Below, one piece after another: positions 54,482 through 62,200 of a stretch of DNA of 64,000 bases. The notes under the pieces are model-generated. The model was not told the origin of the DNA. It searched no databases and saw nothing but the letters and a program-made list of their open reading frames with translations. Position numbers and translations under genes: made by a program. This DNA is from Verrucomicrobiales bacterium (lineage in GTDB: Bacteria; Verrucomicrobiota; Verrucomicrobiia; Verrucomicrobiales; DEV007), in the NCBI GenBank assembly GCA_016795505.1, contig JAEUHH010000085.1:51540-115539 (forward strand), written 5' to 3'. The first letter of the stretch is position 1; each line of letters starts with the position of its first letter.

Positions 54482-54856
54482 ATGCGATCCCTGCTCCGCT
54501 CCAAGATCCACCTCGCCACCGTGACCGAGGCGAACGTCGATTATGTCGGCAGCGTCGCCATCGACCGTGACTTGGTCGATGCCGTCGGCCTCTGGGTCGG
54601 AGAGAAAGTCCTCATCGCCAGCGCCACCACCGGCGCCCGGCTCGAGACTTACGTCATCGAGGCCCCCCGCGGCTCCGGCACCGTCGGCATCAATGGCGCC
54701 GCCGCCCACCTCATCAACGCCGGCGAAAAAGTCATCATCATGGGCTTCGAACTCTGCGAAAAGCCCGTCCAGCCCCAGGTCATCCTCGTCGATGGTGCGA
54801 ATCGCATCGTCGAATACCTCACCGAGCGCGCCGGCGAGATGATCCCCGTGGGTTGA
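54482..54856 (+). CDS. panD: Aspartate 1-decarboxylase
   Basis: Makes beta-alanine for pantothenate and coenzyme A. 124 residues. The pro-enzyme self-cleaves between Gly23 and Ser24 in VDYVGSVAIDRD to form the pyruvoyl cofactor. NGAAAHLINAGEKVIIMGF is the family C-terminal core. The ATG at 54482 yields the standard N-terminus (MRSLLRSKIHLATVTEAN). Its promoter region includes a noncoding direct repeat. Confidence 0.96.
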   Translation: MRSLLRSKIHLATVTEANVDYVGSVAIDRDLVDAVGLWVGEKVLIASATTGARLETYVIEAPRGSGTVGINGAAAHLINAGEKVIIMGFELCEKPVQPQVILVDGANRIVEYLTERAGEMIPVG

Positions 54857-54921
54857 TTGCCCCCACGCCTGCGAACATCTCGCGTCCCGGGCCCCACGCC
54901 GGCTCTCAGACCGCTTGGCGA

Positions 54922-56316
54922 TCAGTCCCGCCGCGCCGCGCCCTTCCGCTCCCAGTACGAGCGCGTCTCCGCCACGATCACCCCCGACAGCGCCAGCAGC
55001 GCGATCAGATTCGGCACCGCCATCAGGCCGTTCAGCACATCGGCGATGTCCCAGACCAGATGCAGCCCGCCTACCGAGCCCGCCACCACCGCGCCCACCC
55101 AGAGCAGCCGGTAGGGCAGCACCGAGCGCACCCCCAGCAGATACTCCGTGCAACGCTCCCCATAGTAGGCCCAGCCCACCAGACTCGAGTAGGCGAACGT
55201 GATCACCCCGATCCCCACCACGATCCCGCCCCACTCGCCCGGCAGCCCCCGGCTGAAAGCATGTTGTGTCATCACCCCCGCCATGTCCTTGCCCTCCGTC
55301 CACACCCCCGTCACCAGCAGCGCCAGCCCCGTCATCGTACACACGATGATCGAGTCGATGAACGTCCCCGTCATCGACACCACCGCCTGCTCCACCGGCT
55401 CCTCCGTCTGCGCCGCCGCCGCCGCGATCGGCGCACTGCCCAGACCCGACTCATTCGAGAACACCCCGCGCGCCACCCCCATCCGGATCGCCAGCATGAT
55501 CCCCGCCCCCGCAAAGCCACCCGTCGCCGCCGTCCCCGTGAACGCATCCGAGAACACCAGCGCCAGCGCCCCCGGCACCTCACCCGCAAAGCGCAGGATG
55601 ATGAACAGCGCCCCCGCGATGTAAAAGATCGCCATGAATGGCACCAGCACCGACGCCGTCCGCGCGATCGACTTCACCCCGCCCAGCACCACCAGCGCCG
55701 TCAGCACCGCCAGCACGATTCCCCCGATCAGGCGGAAACGTCCGTAGCCCGCATCGCCCTCCGCCACATGCGCCAGCGTCGCCACATTCGAGATCACCGC
55801 ATTCGCCTGCACCATGTTCCCGATGCCGAACGCCGCCACCGAGCCAAAGATCGCAAACAGCACCGCCAGCCACTTCCATCGCGCCCCCATCCCCCGCTCG
55901 ATGTAGTACATCGGCCCCCCCTGCATCGTGCCCTTCTCATCCTTCACCCGGTACTTCACCGCCAGCAGCCCCTCCGCATACTTCGTCGCCATCCCCACAA
56001 AGGCCGTCACCCACAGCCAGAACAGCGCCCCTGGCCCCCCGATCGAGATCGCCGTCGCCACCCCCACGATATTCCCCACCCCGATCGTCGCCGCCAGCGC
56101 CGTCATCAGCGATTGAAACTGCGTCACATCCCCCGCTCCCCGGTGTTCCCGTCCCTCCCGGCCCAGCGCGATCCGCAGCCCCATCCCGAGCTTCGTGATC
56201 TGTAGCAGCCGCAGCCGGATGGTCAGAAAGATCCCCGTCCCCACCAGAAAAGCCAGCATCCAGGGTCCCCAGGCGAAGTCACCCGCCTGCTTCAAAAACG
56301 CTTCAAATTGATCCAT
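54922..56316 (-). CDS. Alanine/glycine:cation symporter (AGCS family)
   Basis: 464 residues, about 11 membrane segments. Sodium- or proton-coupled uptake of alanine or glycine. Signature motifs: LAATIGVGNIVGVATAISIG, GPGALFWLWVTAFVGMATKY, TMQGGPMYYIERGMG, FSNESGLGSAPIAAAAAQTE and LVGWAYYGERC. The start at MDQFEAFLKQAGDFAWGPW is chosen; the longer upstream frame runs through AAATCC repeats and is not coding. Convergent with panD, with 65 bases between the stops. Confidence 0.94.
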   Translation of the reverse strand: MDQFEAFLKQAGDFAWGPWMLAFLVGTGIFLTIRLRLLQITKLGMGLRIALGREGREHRGAGDVTQFQSLMTALAATIGVGNIVGVATAISIGGPGALFWLWVTAFVGMATKYAEGLLAVKYRVKDEKGTMQGGPMYYIERGMGARWKWLAVLFAIFGSVAAFGIGNMVQANAVISNVATLAHVAEGDAGYGRFRLIGGIVLAVLTALVVLGGVKSIARTASVLVPFMAIFYIAGALFIILRFAGEVPGALALVFSDAFTGTAATGGFAGAGIMLAIRMGVARGVFSNESGLGSAPIAAAAAQTEEPVEQAVVSMTGTFIDSIIVCTMTGLALLVTGVWTEGKDMAGVMTQHAFSRGLPGEWGGIVVGIGVITFAYSSLVGWAYYGERCTEYLLGVRSVLPYRLLWVGAVVAGSVGGLHLVWDIADVLNGLMAVPNLIALLALSGVIVAETRSYWERKGAARRD

Positions 56317-56340
56317 CCCGCCGAGGCTAGCAGACCTCCC

Positions 56341-56443
56341 CCGAAAGAGCCACCCCAAATCCCAAATCCCAAATCCCAAATCGCAGATTCCAAGCGCCCA
56401 AATCGCAAATCGCAAATCGCCCATCGCAATTCCCCCATCCCCC
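56341..56443. repeat. AAATCC/AAATCGC oligonucleotide array
   Basis: Short tandem phrases (CCCAAATCCCAAATCCCAAA, CGCAAATCGCAAATCGCCCA) about 7-8 bases each. Low complexity and noncoding, adjacent to a hairpin cluster. Similar phrases occur at 54378-54400 and 56747-56790. Confidence 0.8.
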
Positions 56444-56657
56444 GAACCGCGGAGCGGTTCTCCATGAATAGCCAGGGGTCGCAGACCCCTGGTACACGCC
56501 CAGCATCTCGGCAACCCCGGATGGGGTTGTCCTTTGCGGTTGTCACGCCGCCGCACCCCTTCCGCATCGGACCACCCCATCCGGGGTGCCATATCGAGGC
56601 CCGCCGGTGACCCGGAGTTTCACTCCGGGCTATTCACGGAGCATCCCTCCGGGATGC
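56444..56657. repeat. Nested hairpin element 1
   Basis: Six short perfect or near-perfect hairpins in 214 bases: 56444-56460, 56472-56492 (CCAGGGGTC/GACCCCTGG), 56512-56529, 56573-56588, 56611-56629 and 56641-56657. The hairpins at 56512 and 56573 lie in larger matching arms (56510-56530 with 56571-56590), and TCCATGAATAGCC (56461-56473) pairs with GGCTATTCACGGA (56628-56640) as an outer stem. Noncoding. Confidence 0.75.
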
Positions 56658-56677
56658 CCAGGCCGCCCACAAAAAAG

Positions 56678-56790
56678 CGCCCCAAGCACTTCCCCTTAAT
56701 CTCGCCACGCCACCACCACACCTCCGCGCCCCAAAACCCGCGCCCCAAAATCCAAAATCCAAAATCCAAAATCCAAGATCCCAAATCCCC
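56678..56790 (+). repeat. Direct repeat copy 2 with AAATCC tail
   Basis: CGCCCCAAGCACTTCCCCTT, a CCACC-rich stretch, ACACCTCCGCG, then AAAATCC phrases. Same block order as 54328-54400. Confidence 0.55.
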
Positions 56791-56859
56791 CATGTGACCG
56801 TTTTTTCGCTGGCGCCCCCGGTGCCCGCCATGGAAACTCCCCATTCACCTCACCTCCCC

Positions 56860-57567
56860 ATGAAACTCAATTCCCCCAAAGCCTTCGCCCTCATGGTCGG
56901 TGGCGTCCTTGCCATCGGCGTCGGCCTCATCGTCATCATGTTCCGCACCGGCCCCGAGCCGCGGACCGAAGCCGGCAAAAAAACTCCCCCCGGCGCCGCC
57001 CAGACCGGCACCCCCGCCCCGACCTCCGGCACCGCAGCCACCACCACCACCGGCGGCGGCGCTCCCGTCCAGACCTTCACCCCCGGTGGCGACACCGCGG
57101 CCCCCGCCGCCCCCGCCGGCACCCTGCCCCCAGTCAAGACCGTCGATCCCGCCCAGTGGGAGGCCCGCATCGAAGAGCTCCTCGCCAACCAGGACATCAC
57201 CACCCGCGATGCCTCCCGCGAACTCCTCGCCATGGCCGGCGAAGCCAAAGGCCCCGAGCCCCTCCGCATCGACGCCGTCCAGCACGGCCTCAACCTCCTC
57301 GACGACGAGAACTACCTTCAGGACGCCCTCGCCCTCGCCACCAACCCCGCCCTCCCCGAGGAAATCAACGACATCCTCTTCGCCGACCTCCACAACCGCG
57401 ACCAATCCATCTCCGTCCCCGTCGCCGAGCGCATCGCCAAGACCCCCGGCCATCCTCTCGCCGAAGAGGCTCAGGACTTCGCCGACTTCTTCAAAGAAGA
57501 CCCCCTGTCGACTCTGCCCGCTGGATCAGCCGTGCCAGCCGCGCCGGGAACTCCCGCGACCAAGTAA
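56860..57567 (+). CDS. Membrane-anchored protein of unknown function
   Basis: 235 residues from the ATG at 56860 (an alternative ATG lies at 56830). One N-terminal membrane segment (FALMVGGVLAIGVGLIVIMF), a Pro/Thr/Gly/Ala-rich linker of about 60 residues, then a helical globular region (EARIEELLANQDITTRDASR, LNLLDDENYLQDALALATNP) suggestive of helical repeats. No family recognised. A GCCGCC-TGC-GGCGG hairpin starts five bases after the stop codon. Confidence 0.65.
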   Translation: MKLNSPKAFALMVGGVLAIGVGLIVIMFRTGPEPRTEAGKKTPPGAAQTGTPAPTSGTAATTTTGGGAPVQTFTPGGDTAAPAAPAGTLPPVKTVDPAQWEARIEELLANQDITTRDASRELLAMAGEAKGPEPLRIDAVQHGLNLLDDENYLQDALALATNPALPEEINDILFADLHNRDQSISVPVAERIAKTPGHPLAEEAQDFADFFKEDPLSTLPAGSAVPAAPGTPATK

Positions 57568-57571
57568 CCAA

Positions 57572-57750
57572 GCCGCCTGCGGCGGAAATCCGAAATCCGA
57601 AGCTCGAAATCCGAAACAAACTCGAATCTTCGAATTCGGAAAGGCTCAAAACGGGCATCGCACACGCGCGTCGTCCCCGACCCCAAATCCTTCCCTCTGC
57701 GCCTCCGCGCCTCTGCGTGAGCCCCCCACTTGTGCCGCCTGCGGCGGAAA
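57572..57750. repeat. Phrase repeats with GCCGCCTGCGGCGG hairpins
   Basis: GCCGCCTGCGGCGG followed by AAATCCGAAATCCGAAGCTC and CGAATCTTCGAATTCGG, then CCTCTGCGCCTCCGCGCCTC and a second GCCGCCTGCGGCGG at 57734. The same phrases recur at 58175-58279. These read like the oligonucleotide-phrase noncoding repeats seen in PVC genomes; no gene is supported. Confidence 0.75.
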
Positions 57751-57874
57751 CCCGAAACCATTTCCAATTCCCAATCGGGAAAAGCTCAAACCCAAGAGCC
57801 CGTTCACGCCAACGAAGCCGCGCCCACCAACCGAGCCTGTTCACCCCAACGAAACCGCACCGACCAGCCCGCCT

Positions 57875-58088
57875 GCCCCAACGGGGCAAAGCATACCAGC
57901 CCAGGGTGCAACCCTGGGAAAATGGGAACAACAATACGAGTGCGTTCTGAAGGAACGCCGCACCGCCCGGATGGTCGAGCGCGATTCGACCAGAATGCGG
58001 CGTTCCTTCAGAACGCGGGCTTCACGATGGAATCTACCACCCAGAGCGTTGCTCTGGGCTGGTATGCGTTGGCCCCGTTGGGGCCATT
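57875..58088. repeat. Nested hairpin element 2 (large inverted repeat)
   Basis: Outer arms 57875-57919 and 58041-58086 are near reverse complements (both contain GCATACCAGCCCAG or its complement). Each arm itself contains two hairpins: TGCCCCAACGGGGCA and CCCAGGGTGCAACCCTGGG on the left, CCCAGAGCGTTGCTCTGGG and GGCCCCGTTGGGGCC on the right. The centre has a perfect 20-bp inverted repeat (57943-57962 with 57998-58017, GCGTTCTGAAGGAACGCCGC) around an inner TGGTCGA/TCGACCA hairpin. Confidence 0.85.
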
Positions 58089-58106
58089 CTTTCATTCCTC
58101 TGCCAC

Positions 58107-58162
58107 CCATTCCCTTGTCCCCATTCCCTTGTCCCCATTCCCTTGTCCCCATTCCCTTGTCC
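58107..58162. repeat. 14-bp tandem repeat, four copies
   Basis: CCCATTCCCTTGTC repeated four times without change. Directly follows the nested hairpin element. Confidence 0.9.
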
Positions 58163-58174
58163 AAATCTCCCTGC

Positions 58175-58279
58175 CTCTGCGCCTCCGCGCCTCTGCGTGA
58201 GATCCCCCACTTGTGCCGCCTGCGGCGGAAATCCGAAATCCTAAGCTCGAAATCCGAAACAAATTCAAATCTTCGAATG
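58175..58279. repeat. Phrase repeat, second copy
   Basis: CCTCTGCGCCTCCGCGCCTC, CCCACTTGTGCCGCCTGCGG and AAATCCGAAATCCTAAGCTC repeat the 57572-57750 phrases with few changes. Confidence 0.8.
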
Positions 58280-58390
58280 CCCCATTTTCCAAACCTCGGA
58301 TCGCAAATCCCCGTTCCCCGGCCCCCTTTCCTTTGCCTCTGCCTCTGCGCGTTAAAAACGTCCTCCTCCCCCCAATCCAACCCTCTCTCA

Positions 58391-58438
58391 TCGCCGATCA
58401 GACCCTCTTCGATCGGAGAGGCAACCGGGTCTCATCGG
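58391..58438 (+). repeat. Dispersed repeat copy G
   Basis: CGCCGATCAGACCCTCTTCG then ATCGGAGAGGCAACCGGGTC and TCATCGG. It shares CGATCAGACCCT, TTCGATCG and the CGGAGAG centre with copy A inside the ABC ATPase gene. Confidence 0.7.
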
Positions 58439-58601
58439 AACGTCCGCCTCCCACCGGCCTCGGGAACCGGCCCAGACGGCCAAAACGGCCCGCTTCACCA
58501 TAATTCCCGGATAATCAGAACACTGCCAACCATCCTGCCTTTGGAAACGGCTTTTGGAGGGCCGATTTTGGCCCTCCGCCGACGAAAACCGGAGGAAATC
58601 T

Positions 58602-58853
58602 CGCGACAAAAGGAGGCCCTCTCGCGACGAAAGGAGGTCCTCCCGCGACAAAAGGAGGCCCTCTCGCGACGAAAGGAGGTCCTCCCGCGACAAAAGGAGG
58701 TCCTCTCGCGACAAAAGGAGGCTCCTCTCGCGACGAAAGGAGGTCCTCCCGCGACGAAAGGAGTCCCTCCCGCGAGAAAAGGAGGCCCTCTCGCGACGAA
58801 AGGAGTCCCTCCCGCGACGGAAGGAGGTCCTCCCGCGACAAAAGGACCCTTCC
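58602..58853 (+). repeat. 21-bp minisatellite carrying Shine-Dalgarno-like AAAGGAGG
   Basis: Twelve units starting at 58602, 58623, 58644, 58665, 58686, 58707, 58729, 58750, 58771, 58792, 58813 and 58834. Consensus CGCGACRAAAGGAGGYCCTC plus Y. All are 21 bases except unit 6 (22) and unit 12 (20). Units 1-4 alternate two variants, giving a 42-base higher-order repeat. The core GGAGGTCCTCC is palindromic. No frame has stops because the unit has none, but the 22-base unit shifts any frame, so it is probably noncoding. A degenerate unit precedes it at about 58577. Confidence 0.92.
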
Positions 58854-59221
58854 CGCGGGGCCTGGTGCGGGCCTTCCGTGGGACTCCCTTTCCGGATCGA
58901 GCTCTCTCAATTCCGAGTGGCGCAATATTCACAGCTTTCGTTATTGACCGGATAACGGAAAGACGTTACAACTCGCCAGCCTTTCTCCGGGGCTGAACCG
59001 TTTTCCTTGGAGTGAACCGAACCGACCTGAACCGTCCTTCAGTCTGTCCACGCCCCCGCCCCCTCGGCGGTGGCTTCCCTCATTTTCCCCGGCGCCCGGC
59101 GCTGGCGACATGCTGATCGCCTGCCCCCCCCCTCGCTCACCGCGCCGGCTCCCGGAATCCACTCTTTCCTCAGCCACTGTCCCTTTCTCATCGTCACCAG
59201 CCCAACGAACTGATCCCGTCC

Positions 59222-62200
59222 ATGAAGAAGAACCGCAAATCCGCCCAATCGCCCGCGAGCACCGCTCCGGCTCCCTACCGTCACCTCCAGGTCGAAGCGA
59301 TCGAGCCGCGCATCCTGTTCTCCGGTGCGCCGGTGGAGCCGACCGAGGGAGAGACGGCCGATGCTCAGGCGCCGGCCGACGAAGCCACCGAGCTGGTGCT
59401 GGCGGTCTCTCCGGAAGCTCCCGCCTCTGCTGATGGTGCGGGAGTTTCGGGTGACTCGGGCGCCACGCTGGTTGCCACGGGCTCGGGCACGGCGGATCTC
59501 AATGCCGAGACCCTCGCCGCCATCGCCGACGCGGCCAAGCAGCGCTGGATCGATGCCGGCATCTCGGCGGAGCAGCTCTCGGCGCTCAATTCGGTGACCT
59601 ATCAGATTTCCGACCTCAGCGGCAATGCTCTGGGCAAGGCCAATGGCTACACCATCACGATCGACCGCGACGCGGCGGGCTCGAATGCGTGGTTCATCGA
59701 CAGCACGCCGCTGGTGGACGAGGAATTCGGCGCCACGGGCACGGCGCTGGCCGATGGTGGCGCGGCGGGGGCCTACGACCTGCTTTCGACCGTGCTGCAC
59801 GAGCAGGGGCACGTGTTGGGCTTGGCCGATGTGCCGGGCGACGGCGCGGCGGTGATGAATGGGCTGCTCAGCCAGGGTGCGCGGCGCTCCCCGGCCGCTG
59901 GCACGGCCAACGGGGCCGTGGTGGGCTCGGTGGAGGGCGATGCGTTTCTCGGCGGCACCCATTTGCCGCCCGATCCGGCAACCGAGCCGGCTCCGACGGG
60001 TGGGACAGGGACTTTCTCGGACAGCGGGCAGTTGCTGGGCAAAAACTCCACCTTTAGTGTGGCCCTGGGCGATGTGGACGGCGACGGCGATCTCGATATT
60101 GTCGAAGGGATCCCCGACCAAGCCAACCGGGTGTGGCTGAACAACGGCTCGGGCAGTTTCACCGACAGCAGTCAGGCGATCGGCAATCACCACACCCGTA
60201 ATGTGGTGCTGGGCGATGTGGACGGCGACGGTGATCTCGATCTCGTCGAAGGGAACCGCCACCAAGCCAATCGGGTGTGGCTGAACGACGGCTTCGGCAG
60301 CTTCAGCGACAGCGGGCAGACGCTGGGCAATCACTCCACCTTGAGCGTGGCCACGGGCGATGTGGACGGCGACGGCGATCTCGATCTCGTCGAAGGAAAC
60401 TACGACCAAGCCAACCGGGTGTGGCTGAACAACGGCTTCGGCACTTTCTCCAACAGCGGGCAGGCGCTGGGTAATCACGGCACCTTCAGCGTGGCGCTGG
60501 GCGATGTGGACGGAGACGGCGATCTCGATCTCGTCGAAGGGAACCATCACCAAGCCAACCGGGTGTGGCTGAATAACGGTGCGGGCAGTTTCACCGACAG
60601 CGGGCAGACGCTGGGTAACCACGGCACGCTAAGTGTGGCGCTGGGTGACGTGGACAGCGACGGAGATCTCGATCTCATCGAAGGGAATTTTGGTCAAGCC
60701 AACCGGATCTGGCTGAACGATGGCTCGGGGACCTTCTCTGACAGCGGTCAGACCTTGGGCAATCACACCACCCGCAGCGTGGCGCTGGGCGATGTGGACG
60801 GCGACGGCGATCTCGATCTCGTCGAAGGGGGCGATTTCCAAGCCGGTCGGGTATGGCTGAACGACGGCTCTGGCAGTTTCAGCGACAGCGGACAGGCACT
60901 GGGTAATCATAATACCCAAAGTGTGGTGCTGGGCGATGTGGACGGCGACGGCGATCTCGATCTCGTTGAAGGAAACCAAAACCAACCTAACCGTGTCTGG
61001 CTCAATCAAAACCAACCGCAAACGGACCTGACCCTCACCAAGACCTCGCCCGCCGAGCAGGTGGTGCAGGGCGGCGCGGTGACTTACACCATCACCGTGT
61101 CCAACGCCGGCCCATTGGCGGTCACCAGCGCCTCGGTGACGGATACTTTCTCCCCTCTGCTCACCGGCGTCTCGTGGTCGGCGGTTTACGCTGGCGGCGC
61201 CACGGGCAATGCCAACGGCTCGGGTGATATCGATGAACTGGTCGACCTCCCCGTCGGCAGTTCGATCACTTACACGGTGAATGCCACCGTGGTCGATGCC
61301 GGCACGGCGAATCTGGCGGCGCAGAGCATCGTGACCAACACGGCGCAGGTCAGTCTGCCGCGAGGGTTTGCAGATTCCAATCTGGCGAACAACGCCGACA
61401 GCGACAGCGACATCGTGGTGCTGGCCGCGACGGGTGGGACGGGCAGTTTCTCGGACAGCGGGCAGCCGCTGGGCAGCGGTATCCCGCTGTCTTTGGCGCT
61501 GGGTGATGTGGATGGCGACGGCGACCTCGACCTGATCGAAGGCAATGTCGTCGGCTACAACCGGGTGTTGTTCAACGATGGCTCGGGCACCTTCTCCGAC
61601 AGCGGGCAGACGCTGGGCTACCACGACACTTGGTCGGTCGCCTTGGGCGATGTGGACGGCGACGGCGATCTCGATATCGTCGAAGGAACCCGCAACGATG
61701 GCAGCCGGCTGTGGCTGAATGACGGCACGGGCAGCTTCACCGAAAGCGGGCAGGCGCTGGGCGATCACAAAACCTACAGCGTGGCGCTGGGTGATCTGGA
61801 TGGCGACGGCGATCTCGATCTCGTGGAAGGCAATACCAACGATCACGCCAACCGGATCTGGCTGAATGACGGCGCGGGCACTTTCACCGACAGCGGGCAG
61901 ACGCTGGGCGATCATGATACCATCACCGTGGTTCTGGGAGATATCGACGGCGACGGAGACCTCGATTTCGTCGAAGGCAATGCCAACAACCAATCCAACC
62001 GAGTGTGGCTCAACGACGGCGCGGGTAGCTTCACCGACAGCGGGCAGTTGCTGGGCAAAAACACCACCTACAACTTGGCTCTGGGCGATGTGGACGGCGA
62101 CGGCGACCTCGACCTCGTCGAATCAAGGTATGACGGCACCCAGATCTGGGTGAACAACGGAGCCGGCAGCTTCTCCAGCAGCGGGCAGAGCCTGGCGCTG

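Noticed and set aside
58602..58853. CRISPR array
   Set aside because: Units are directly adjacent with no unique spacers and there are no cas genes in the window.
58554..58955. Possible heptad-repeat protein over the 21-bp array
   Set aside because: All frames are open because the unit lacks stops; the 22-base unit changes the repeat register of the protein, so reading-frame selection is not evident.
56900..58996. Long open frame running through 57-59 kb
   Set aside because: It overlaps a real gene in another frame and then crosses repeat phrases; the translation is Pro/Ser/Ala low complexity without a domain.
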